Positions 1-6,221 of a stretch of DNA of 7,444 nucleotides are shown here, in pieces. Position 1 is the stretch's first letter, and the number at the start of each line of letters is the position of its first letter. Source of the stretch: an uncultured Prevotella sp. (GTDB lineage Bacteria > Bacteroidota > Bacteroidia > Bacteroidales > Bacteroidaceae); NCBI GenBank assembly GCA_905372445.1, contig CAJPPF010000109.1, positions 1 to 7,444 of the forward strand. The letters run 5' to 3'. The notes under the pieces are model-generated. The model did not search any database. It was not told where the DNA came from and was given only the letters and a program-made list of their open reading frames with translations. The position numbers and the translations under genes are program-made.

Positions 1-142
1 GTGGCGTGATTTATCACGTTCCGCCTTGACAATCACTTCGTAATGCCTGTCGGATTGTTGTTTTTGAGGATTGCGGAACATGATAAATCATGCACCTACG
101 GCTGGCGCGTGGCGGCTGTTTCATGAAATCTTATCACGAACC
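1..142 (-). repeat. 140-bp dispersed structured repeat, left copy
   Basis: Positions 3-142 match the reverse complement of 7303-7442 without gaps at 129 of 140 positions. Read on the minus strand, in the sense of the GtrA gene that runs into it, it begins with a hairpin (GTTCGTGA / TCATGAAAC, one bulged A, 7-base loop). Then comes a long imperfect stem joining 73-93 to 4-24 (21 positions, two of them not Watson-Crick). The arms of this stem are themselves near palindromes: CATGATAAATCATG at 79-92 and CGTGATTTATCACG at 5-18. ACAATC / GATTGT can pair inside the long stem's loop. Both ends of the element carry CGTGAT pointing inward, as in a miniature inverted-repeat element. No transposase is present. 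The outer end stops within 2 bases of the window edge, so the element may continue outside. It could be a MITE, a REP-like element or a 3'-UTR RNA element; I cannot tell which. Confidence 0.9.
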
Positions 143-535
143 GGGGTATTTCTTATATACGAAATGCAGGATAGCATAGTTTATCGGCACTGCCACAGCC
201 ATTGCAGCAAGTCCCGACAACTGTGCCGACAAGCCTGAGAAACTGAATATATTAAGGAAAAGAATCTGCACAAGATAGTTCACTACATGAGAACCTGCAA
301 AACCCGTAAACCGTTTCCACGACGGACGGCTGTGGAAAGTCCAGTAGCTCGTGGCAAGAAAGTTGTAGCAGAACGACACGATGTAGGCTGCTGTGAAAGC
401 GATGTTCTTCTCTGAAACGTGCAGCAACAGCCAGTAGACACCATACTGAATGATTACAGCCACGACACCGTTGATGCAGAATCGTATGAACTCTGCCGCC
501 TTTCGCTCGCTTGTATTTATATCCTTCAAATGCAT
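134..535 (-). CDS. GtrA-family polytopic membrane protein
   Basis: A 133-residue hydrophobic protein with four predicted membrane helices, at about residues 16-40, 45-67, 76-99 and 104-127. This is the size and topology of the GtrA/DPMS family (usually 120-150 residues). Family-like landmarks are the opening F-I-R-F-C-I-N-G, the YNFLATSYWTF segment ending helix 2 (compare NFxxxRxWTF), and a late Pro-Ile-Asn. GtrA proteins are thought to help move undecaprenyl-phosphate-linked glucose, or related sugars, across the inner membrane for polysaccharide or O-antigen modification; no partner glycosyltransferase is visible here. The frame stays open far upstream, but the ATG at 535 was chosen because it lies about 30 bases downstream of a consensus promoter and directly precedes the family domain. 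The last two codons and the stop lie inside the 140-bp repeat. Family assignment is fairly secure; substrate is unknown. Confidence 0.85.
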   Translation of the reverse strand: MHLKDINTSERKAAEFIRFCINGVVAVIIQYGVYWLLLHVSEKNIAFTAAYIVSFCYNFLATSYWTFHSRPSWKRFTGFAGSHVVNYLVQILFLNIFSFSGLSAQLSGLAAMAVAVPINYAILHFVYKKYPGS

Positions 536-564
536 GTGACGCACATCGTGAGAATGATGCTGTG

Positions 565-595
565 CAAAGTTAAAGATTGTTTTGAAGAATACAAA
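565..595 (-). promoter_or_regulatory. Promoter of the GtrA-family gene
   Basis: On the minus strand, TTTG (595-592) is followed by exactly 19 bases and TAACTTTG (572-565). This is a full match to the Bacteroidota -33/-7 consensus TTTG-N19-TAnnTTTG. Transcription would begin near 558, giving a leader of about 23 bases before the ATG at 535. It is divergent from the rnr promoter, with only 7 bp between the two -33 elements. Confidence 0.8.
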
Positions 596-602
596 ATAAA
601 AG

Positions 603-634
603 TTTGGTTTATTCTTTTTATTGTTGTATATTTG
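603..634 (+). promoter_or_regulatory. Promoter of rnr
   Basis: TTTG (603-606), a 20-base spacer, then TATATTTG (627-634), one base longer than the ideal Bacteroidota spacing. The start point would be near 641, leaving a leader of about 54 bases before the chosen ATG. It shares a short divergent control region with the GtrA-family gene. Confidence 0.7.
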
Positions 635-694
635 CTTTTGAATTAAAACAACACCGGCGTCGACACATTGCCGACGCGTCAAATACTCATAACT

Positions 695-2875
695 ATGGCA
701 CAGACAAAGAAAGCAGGCAAGCACCGTATGAACAAGAATACGCTTAGAGTGATTCTGGAGCAGTATTTCAAGGAGAATCCCGGCAGAACCGTTTCTTTTA
801 AAGATATCTTCCGTGAGTTGAAACTCAATACGCATCCGCTGAAGATGCTTGCTATTGATATCATGGAAGAGATGGCATGGGACGATTTCATCACCCGTGT
901 GAGTGATAACTCCTACCGTCTGCACGACATCTCGTCGCAGGTTATGACAGGCACTTTCATACGCCGTCAGAATGGAAGAAACTCCGTACAGATAGACGGC
1001 GATAAGGGAAAACCGCTGCTTGTCACAGAACGTAACTCTATGTATGCCATGAATGGCGATAAGGTGAGGGTGTCGCTCATGGCACGCCGCAGAAACCATG
1101 CCAAGGAAGTAGAGGTGATTGATATTGTCGAACGTGCACGTGATATCTTTGTAGGCAGGCTGATAGTCGACGACGATATTGCCTATATGGTCAGTCAGGA
1201 CGGTCTTTTGGCAAGTAATATCCTTATCCCGAAGAAGAAACTGAAAGGCGGACGCAACGACGACAAGGCTGTGGTGAAGGTCATACGCTGGCCTGACGCA
1301 CAGAACAGGAATATCATTGGCGAGGTTATCGACGTGCTCGGTCGCAGTGGCGATAACGATACGGAGATGAACACAATCCTTGTTCAGTATGGTCTTCCTT
1401 ATGTTTATCCACAGGCTGTTGAGGATGCTGCGAATGAGATTTCGGAAGAAATAACCGCCGAGGACTATGCTGAGCGTGAGGATTTCCGCGATGTGTTCAC
1501 CTGCACCATTGACCCTGCTGATGCAAAGGACTTCGACGACGCCCTGTCACTGCGCCGCACTGACGACGGACAATGGGAGGTCGGAGTGCATATCGCTGAC
1601 GTGTCGCACTACGTAACCGAAGGCTCGGTCATTGACAGGGAGGCACAGAAGCGCGCAACATCAGTTTATCTCGTTGACCGCACCATACCGATGCTCCCCG
1701 AGCGCCTGTGCAATTTCATCTGTTCGCTGCGCCCCGATGAAGAGAAACTCGCATATTCCGTCATATTCACTATGGACGATAATGCCAAAGTACTTAAATA
1801 CCGCATTGTGCATACTGTAATAAAGAGCAACCGGCGTTTTGCCTACGACGAGGTACAGAAGATACTCATCGACTCCGGCGCCGTTGACGGCGATAAGGTG
1901 AATCCTAAGGGTGAGCATGCCGTAGAGCTGTGTCAACTGTGGAAAATAGCGAAACAATTGCGTGAAGCGCGTTTCAATAACGGCGCAGTGAAGTTCGAGA
2001 GTGAGGAAATGAAGTTTGAGCTCGACGAGAAAGGAAAGCCCATACGTTGCTACTTCAAGAAGATTGTTGAGGCAAACAACCTTATCGAGGAGTTCATGCT
2101 TCTTGCCAATAAGACTGTTGCAGAAAGCGTTGGTAAGGTGAAGAAAGGCAAGACAGCCAAGACACTGCCTTATCGCGTTCACGACAATCCCGACCCGCAG
2201 AAACTTGAGACGCTGAAGGAATTTATTGTAAAATTCGGCTATAAGATGAAATCAACGGGCACCAAGGGCGAGGCAGCACGCTCACTCAACAAGCTTATGG
2301 CTGATTGTGAAGGACGTAAAGAGCAAAAGCTTATACAGACAGTGGCTCTGCGCTCAATGATGAAAGCGAAATATTCAGTACATAACATCGGGCACTTCGG
2401 TCTTGCATTCGATTATTATACGCACTTCACATCGCCGATACGACGCTATCCGGATACAATGGTTCACCGTCTGCTGACAAGCTATGCCAATGGAGGAAAG
2501 TCAGGCAATGTCGATTATTACGAAGAGCAGTGCCGTCACTCCTCGGACATGGAGCAAATAGCAGCTAATGCAGAGCGCGATTCAATCAAGTATAAGGCAG
2601 TAGAGTTCATGAAGGAACATCTCGGCGAAGTGTATGATGCTCATATCTCCGGCATCACGTCTTATGGTATCTACTGCGAGATTGATGAGAACCATTGCGA
2701 GGGCATGGTGCCAATGCGCGACCTCAAGGACGACTATTACGACTTCGACGAGAAGAACTACTGTCTGCGCGGTACACGTCGCGGCAATAAATATCAGCTC
2801 GGAGATGCCATTCGCATAAAGGTGGCTAACGCCAATTTAGAGAAGAAACAGCTCGATTTCGTCCTCGCAGAGTAG
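695..2875 (+). CDS. rnr: Ribonuclease R (3'-5' exoribonuclease)
   Basis: RNase R degrades structured RNA from the 3' end and takes part in mRNA and rRNA turnover in the cytoplasm. The 726-residue product has the full family order. A Lys-rich start precedes a winged-helix domain (about 20-75), two cold-shock/OB domains (about 85-215), the RNB catalytic domain (about 255-595) and a C-terminal S1 domain (about 640-726). The magnesium-binding signature TIDPADAKDFDDALS supplies D273, D279, D281 and D282, equivalent to the four Asp of RNase II/R. HFTSPIRRYPD at 577-587 carries the conserved Arg pair near the active site. The long Lys-rich tail of the E. coli enzyme is absent. A TTG at 668 would add nine residues (MPTRQILIT), but the ATG at 695 is preferred: it gives a normal family start. 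No Shine-Dalgarno is seen, as is usual in Bacteroidota. It appears to be transcribed alone. Confidence 0.97.
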   Translation: MAQTKKAGKHRMNKNTLRVILEQYFKENPGRTVSFKDIFRELKLNTHPLKMLAIDIMEEMAWDDFITRVSDNSYRLHDISSQVMTGTFIRRQNGRNSVQIDGDKGKPLLVTERNSMYAMNGDKVRVSLMARRRNHAKEVEVIDIVERARDIFVGRLIVDDDIAYMVSQDGLLASNILIPKKKLKGGRNDDKAVVKVIRWPDAQNRNIIGEVIDVLGRSGDNDTEMNTILVQYGLPYVYPQAVEDAANEISEEITAEDYAEREDFRDVFTCTIDPADAKDFDDALSLRRTDDGQWEVGVHIADVSHYVTEGSVIDREAQKRATSVYLVDRTIPMLPERLCNFICSLRPDEEKLAYSVIFTMDDNAKVLKYRIVHTVIKSNRRFAYDEVQKILIDSGAVDGDKVNPKGEHAVELCQLWKIAKQLREARFNNGAVKFESEEMKFELDEKGKPIRCYFKKIVEANNLIEEFMLLANKTVAESVGKVKKGKTAKTLPYRVHDNPDPQKLETLKEFIVKFGYKMKSTGTKGEAARSLNKLMADCEGRKEQKLIQTVALRSMMKAKYSVHNIGHFGLAFDYYTHFTSPIRRYPDTMVHRLLTSYANGGKSGNVDYYEEQCRHSSDMEQIAANAERDSIKYKAVEFMKEHLGEVYDAHISGITSYGIYCEIDENHCEGMVPMRDLKDDYYDFDEKNYCLRGTRRGNKYQLGDAIRIKVANANLEKKQLDFVLAE

Positions 2876-2913
2876 AGCTTCCCGGAGGTCTCTACGACCA
2901 AGAATATCCTGAG

Positions 2914-2960
2914 AAGAAGAAAAAACATCTTTTGTCCACACCAGAAAGATGTGCTTCTTT
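2914..2960 (+). terminator. Possible terminator hairpin after rnr
   Basis: An 8-bp perfect stem (ACATCTTT at 2925-2932, AAAGATGT at 2945-2952) encloses a 12-base loop. It is extended by an outer 6-bp stem (AAGAAG 2914-2919, CTTCTT 2954-2959) across an unpaired A-rich bulge. It starts 39 bases after the rnr stop. The T-run after it is only three bases, so it may act as a 3'-end stabiliser instead of an intrinsic terminator. The rest of the rnr-to-methyltransferase gap (2876-3114) shows no convincing gene. Confidence 0.4.
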
Positions 2961-3038
2961 CCGCGCTGTGCAAAGGGGTTTTCCATAAACAGAGGGTGAG
3001 TGTTCAGAAAGAGTTAGGGATCTTTCCAAAGAAATAGT

Positions 3039-3069
3039 TTTGTTGCTTATGGGAAAATTCGTAATTTTG
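3039..3069 (+). promoter_or_regulatory. Promoter of the TrmH-type methyltransferase gene
   Basis: TTTG (3039-3042), exactly 19 bases, then TAATTTTG (3062-3069), matching the Bacteroidota consensus. A 6-bp hairpin or palindrome (AAAATT 3054-3059, AATTTT 3063-3068) overlaps the -7 element. The leader to the ATG at 3115 would be about 40 bases. Confidence 0.75.
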
Positions 3070-3114
3070 CCTGCAGAATGTTGATCCCCTCCTTTATTTA
3101 TAATGCTATAGCGC

Positions 3115-3666
3115 ATGAGAAAGTTGAAGACAATAGAGATAGAACGTCTGTCAGTTGAGGAGTTTCATGAGTCGAGAAAGATGCCCTTAGTGGTTGTCCT
3201 CGATGATGTACGCTCACTTCATAATGTCGGTAGTGTATTCCGTACAGCCGACGCCTTTGCCGTGTCGGCGGTCTATCTATGCGGAATAACAGCCCAGCCA
3301 CCGATGCCCGAGATACATAAGACAGCTCTCGGCGCAGAGGATTCCGTAGAGTGGCGTTATTTCAAGACCACACAGGAGGCAGTGAATCATCTTCAGGAAA
3401 AAGATTTCTTCGTCTATGCCATCGAGCAATGCGAAGGCAGCACGCTGCTCCATGACCTTGATGTCGGTGCTGTTGTCGGAGACACTTCAGTCGGTGGTTT
3501 CGCTGTCATCATGGGCAACGAGGTGAAAGGTGTGAAGCAGGAAGTCATTGATATGTGCGACGGCTGTCTGGAAATACCGCAGTATGGCACGAAACACTCA
3601 TTGAATGTCAGTGTCACCGCGGGCATCGTCATGTGGGAGTTTGCCCGAAAGCTGATAATTGAATAA
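3115..3666 (+). CDS. SpoU/TrmH-family RNA 2'-O-ribose methyltransferase
   Basis: The 183-residue protein is a stand-alone SPOUT (trefoil-knot) methyltransferase that transfers a methyl group from S-adenosylmethionine to a ribose 2'-OH in tRNA or rRNA. All three SpoU motifs are visible. Motif 1 is LDDVRSLHNVGSVFRTADAF (29-48), with N37 and the catalytic-type R43. Motif 2 is AVIMGNEVKGV (130-140), with N135 and E136. Motif 3 is IPQYGTKHSLNVSVTAGI (154-171), with S162 and N164. It lacks the N-terminal L30e-like substrate domain of RlmB, so it is of the short TrmH/TrmL type. Which nucleotide it modifies cannot be read from the sequence: TrmH (tRNA Gm18) is plausible but not proven, so I give no symbol. 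It has its own promoter and its own terminator, so it looks monocistronic. Confidence 0.93.
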   Translation: MRKLKTIEIERLSVEEFHESRKMPLVVVLDDVRSLHNVGSVFRTADAFAVSAVYLCGITAQPPMPEIHKTALGAEDSVEWRYFKTTQEAVNHLQEKDFFVYAIEQCEGSTLLHDLDVGAVVGDTSVGGFAVIMGNEVKGVKQEVIDMCDGCLEIPQYGTKHSLNVSVTAGIVMWEFARKLIIE

Positions 3667-3687
3667 TGATTATATATAACTGAAATG

Positions 3688-3731
3688 AAATAGCAACATG
3701 GAAACAAAAGCTTTTTCTTGTTGCTATTTTT
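3688..3731 (+). terminator. Intrinsic terminator after the methyltransferase gene
   Basis: A perfect 10-bp stem (AAATAGCAAC 3688-3697, GTTGCTATTT 3720-3729) starts 21 bases after the stop codon and runs directly into a T-rich stretch. The 22-base loop contains a small palindrome, AAAAGCTTTT. The stem is rich in A-T pairs at the base and G-C pairs near the loop. It separates this gene from the lrp-like operon. Confidence 0.75.
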
Positions 3732-3846
3732 ATATCAATACGTTTGAAATAAGAGCATTTTGTCTTTTCAATTATTAAAAAAATATATCTGACTATCATA
3801 AATATATAAATGTTCATACTTTGATATGTAAAAAGACAATGAAAGC

Positions 3847-3877
3847 TTTGGAGTTTAATTAAAAAACACTATCTTTG
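3847..3877 (+). promoter_or_regulatory. Promoter of the lrp-like / C26-M19 / cyclase operon
   Basis: TTTG (3847-3850), exactly 19 bases, then TATCTTTG (3870-3877): a full consensus match. Transcription should start near 3884. It lies in a very AT-rich 264-bp gap (3667-3930). No internal promoter is apparent before the next two genes, so it probably drives all three. Confidence 0.8.
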
Positions 3878-3899
3878 CTATCAAAATGTAAAGTATAAC

Positions 3900-3921
3900 G
3901 TGTTTTATCACTTTTAAACAC
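3900..3921. promoter_or_regulatory. Candidate operator in the leader of the lrp-like gene
   Basis: A perfect 6-bp inverted repeat, GTGTTT (3900-3905) and AAACAC (3916-3921), with a 10-base centre, lies between the predicted start point and the ATG. Lrp/AsnC proteins often repress their own genes through dyad sites near the promoter, so this is a reasonable place for an auto-operator. The arms are short and the region is AT-rich, so chance is possible. Confidence 0.3.
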
Positions 3922-3930
3922 TAAAATTAA

Positions 3931-4395
3931 ATGGAAAAAATTGATAAACTCGACAGAAAGATTCTCAGCATCCTATCTCATAATGCGCGTATGCCTTTCA
4001 AGGATGTTGCTGCAGAATGTGGTGTCTCACGTGCTGCCATACACCAGCGTGTCCAGCGTCTGCAGGACGAAGCGGTGATAACCGGTAGCGGTTATGACGT
4101 GAACCCGAAGTCACTGGGCTACAGAACATGTACCTACGTCGGTATAACACTTGAGCGTGGAAGCATGTATAAGAAAGTTGTGGACAAGATAGCCCAGATT
4201 CCGGAAATTGTGGAATGCCATTTCACTACCGGTCCTTACACGATGCTGATAAAACTCTTTGCCCGCGACAACGAGCAACTCATGGATCTTCTGAACAACA
4301 AATTGCAGGGTATTGCCGGCGTAGTATCAACGGAGACGCTTATTTCCCTTGAGCAGAGCATCAAACGCGAGATATCCGTACCGACGGAGGAATAG
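3931..4395 (+). CDS. Lrp/AsnC-family transcriptional regulator
   Basis: A 154-residue feast/famine regulator that binds DNA as dimers or higher oligomers and responds to amino acids or related small molecules. An N-terminal winged helix-turn-helix spans about residues 4-58, with LDRKILSILSHNARMPFKDV opening the domain and the recognition helix near SRAAIHQRVQRL (33-44). A RAM (AsnC ligand-binding) domain spans about 66-142. The family's VTGxYD turn, which helps form the effector pocket, reads TTGPYT (99-104), so the usual Asp is Thr. The length is normal and the ATG follows a consensus promoter by about 50 bases. It is 38 bp upstream of the C26-M19 fusion gene on the same strand. Control of that gene, and of itself, is likely by position but not shown. 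Confidence 0.94.
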   Translation: MEKIDKLDRKILSILSHNARMPFKDVAAECGVSRAAIHQRVQRLQDEAVITGSGYDVNPKSLGYRTCTYVGITLERGSMYKKVVDKIAQIPEIVECHFTTGPYTMLIKLFARDNEQLMDLLNNKLQGIAGVVSTETLISLEQSIKREISVPTEE

Positions 4396-4417
4396 CATCC
4401 TCTTCTAAAACACTCCG

Positions 4418-4424
4418 AAAGGAG
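4418..4424 (+). promoter_or_regulatory. Shine-Dalgarno-like site of the fusion gene
   Basis: AAAGGAG ends 9 bases before the ATG at 4434, a textbook site. It stands out because the other starts in this window have none, as is normal in Bacteroidota. It supports the ATG at 4434 as the true start. Confidence 0.5.
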
Positions 4425-4433
4425 AACGAAAAA

Positions 4434-6221
4434 ATGGATTTCAATTTGAATAATCATATTGAAGACGTCTGCAGCAGGTTTCCCGAAGGTAAAAGGAAAC
4501 CTGTTATTGGCTTGACTTCAAACCACCATGAAATCGACGCCGTCCTACGCGAACGCTACTATGAGCAGGTCGTTGCAGCAGGTGGTGTGCCCGTTATCAT
4601 TCCACCGGTCAGCGATTCCGATGTGATAATAGAGACGCTCGAGCATATCGACGCCCTTATTCTCACGGGTGGCGGCGACCATGACCCGAGGTGGATGGGA
4701 GAGGAAATATCAGAGTTGCTCGGCAATATAAACGAGAAACGCGACCTGCCGGAACTGCTCATTGCACGACTGGCTTACAACCGCCAGATACCTATTCTTG
4801 GCATCTGTCGTGGCATTCAGACTATGGCGATAGCCTTTGGAGGGCATGTGGCGCAGGATATCTCGCTAGTAAAAGATAGGAAACCGGAACCACGGCTAAA
4901 GCATTCGCAGGACGAGAAACGCGACGTGAAGACACACGAAGTGAAGATTCTGCCACACTCCATGCTTGCCGATATCTATACGGATGACACTCTCATGGTA
5001 AATTCGTTTCATCATCAGGCGGTCGACGCTCCGGGCGATAAGTTCCGCGCCGTTGCCTGGTCGGACGACGGACTAATAGAAGCTATAGAGAGCACGGAGC
5101 ACAAACCGATGATTGGCGTGCAGTGGCATCCTGAATGGCTTGGCGAGGAGGGCAGACAACTGTTCAGTTGGCTCGTAGGCGAAGGCGCTGTTTATAAGCA
5201 CGCAAAGGACTTGCACACGAAGAATATTGTGCTCGACAGCCATTGCGACACCCCAATGTTCTTCCCACAGGGTGCTGACTTCTCGAAGCGCGACCCGAAG
5301 ATACTCGTCGATGTGCATAAGATGACCGACGGAAGGCAGGACGTAGCGACTATGGTGGCTTATATTCCGCAGCCCGTAGCAGGTCAGACATGGCAGGATG
5401 TGGCACCGTTGAAGTCGGCAGGGTCAAAGGAATATGCCGATATAATCTTCTCAAAGATACGGACAATCGTCAACGCTAACCCGGAGGCAATGTCGATAGC
5501 TTATGATTTCGCAGATGTAGAGCAGAATAAGTCGGAAGGCAGGAAGTCGATAATGCTGGGCATAGAGAATGCTCTTGCCATAGGCGACGACCTCGAGAAT
5601 GTCCCTCACTTCGCTAAACAAGGTGTGATATATATTACTCTTTGCCACAATGGCGACAATCAAGTGTGCGACTCTGCACGCCGTTCGTCGGCGACATGGC
5701 GAGGTGTAAGCCCCTTCGGCGAACAGCTGATACGCAAGATGAACGACTACGGAGTGACCGTCGACCTCAGTCATGCGGGCGAAAAATCGTTCTACGACGC
5801 GTTGGAGATAAGCCGTGGCGCGGTGGTATGCTCACATAGCAACTGTAAGGCGCTGTGCGACCACGAGCGCAACCTCACCGACGACCAGTTGCTTGCATTG
5901 GCATCAAAGGGTGGAGTGTGCCAGATAAATCTTTACGAGGGCTTCGTCAGCAAGAACCCCAAAGAGGCTGATATCATTCGTGTCATTGACCATTTGAATC
6001 ACGCAGTGAAGATAATGGGTGTCGATCACGTCGGTCTGGGCACTGATTTTGATGGCGACGGCGGACTGCGAGGTTTCAGAGATTCAAGTGAGATGATGCT
6101 TTTCACCCGCCAGTTGATAAAGAACCGTTACACTGATGAAGACATTGCAAAGATATTAGGTGGCAACTGGATGAGGGTCATTGATGAAAACTTAAGACTA
6201 CATATCGACTATGAAGAATAA
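4434..6221 (+). CDS. Fusion: C26 gamma-glutamyl hydrolase + M19 membrane dipeptidase
   Basis: A 595-residue protein with two complete enzyme domains. Residues about 22-253 form a class I glutamine-amidotransferase fold of the PuuD/peptidase C26 type, which cuts gamma-glutamyl amide bonds. The nucleophile is C125 in ILGICRGIQ, completed by H232 and E234 in GVQWHPEW. Residues about 262-592 form a renal-dipeptidase (M19) barrel with all its metal ligands: H270 and D272 (DSHCDTP), bridging E378 (GIENA), H447 (DLSHAG), H468 (CSHSN), and catalytic-site D538 (GTDFDG). PuuD alone is about 254 residues and M19 enzymes about 330-400, so neither half is truncated. No signal peptide or membrane segment is visible, so it is probably cytoplasmic. 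The inferred role is sequential breakdown of gamma-glutamyl peptides: release of glutamate, then splitting of the remaining dipeptide (Cys-Gly if the substrate is glutathione). Murein-peptide recycling is an alternative. The next gene overlaps its stop. Confidence 0.93.
   Translation: MDFNLNNHIEDVCSRFPEGKRKPVIGLTSNHHEIDAVLRERYYEQVVAAGGVPVIIPPVSDSDVIIETLEHIDALILTGGGDHDPRWMGEEISELLGNINEKRDLPELLIARLAYNRQIPILGICRGIQTMAIAFGGHVAQDISLVKDRKPEPRLKHSQDEKRDVKTHEVKILPHSMLADIYTDDTLMVNSFHHQAVDAPGDKFRAVAWSDDGLIEAIESTEHKPMIGVQWHPEWLGEEGRQLFSWLVGEGAVYKHAKDLHTKNIVLDSHCDTPMFFPQGADFSKRDPKILVDVHKMTDGRQDVATMVAYIPQPVAGQTWQDVAPLKSAGSKEYADIIFSKIRTIVNANPEAMSIAYDFADVEQNKSEGRKSIMLGIENALAIGDDLENVPHFAKQGVIYITLCHNGDNQVCDSARRSSATWRGVSPFGEQLIRKMNDYGVTVDLSHAGEKSFYDALEISRGAVVCSHSNCKALCDHERNLTDDQLLALASKGGVCQINLYEGFVSKNPKEADIIRVIDHLNHAVKIMGVDHVGLGTDFDGDGGLRGFRDSSEMMLFTRQLIKNRYTDEDIAKILGGNWMRVIDENLRLHIDYEE

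Noticed and set aside
1..81. A 27-codon open frame in both repeat copies (minus 81-1; plus 7364-7444), encoding related peptides starting MFRNPQKQQ or MFHNPQKQQ and running to the window edge.
   Set aside because: All base differences between the two copies in this frame change amino acids, which does not fit selection on a protein. The folded structure explains the conservation better. The two-codon register of the variable hexamer is noted but is probably chance.
419..646. 75-codon plus-strand frame across the divergent promoter region.
   Set aside because: Antisense to the start of the GtrA gene and covers both promoters; no domain.
536..1099. Upstream extension of the minus-strand GtrA frame by 188 codons.
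   Set aside because: It runs antisense through the rnr start, has no membrane or family signal, and the minus-strand promoter lies inside it at 565-595.
1661..2182. 173-codon minus-strand frame inside rnr.
   Set aside because: Shadow of a strongly conserved rnr catalytic region on the other strand; no recognisable protein features and no promoter.
2892..3116. 74-codon minus-strand frame in the gap after rnr.
   Set aside because: No family features and a Phe run from a purine-rich tract. It overlaps the methyltransferase promoter antisense, and no minus-strand consensus promoter was noticed. Kept only as part of the unexplained-gap finding.
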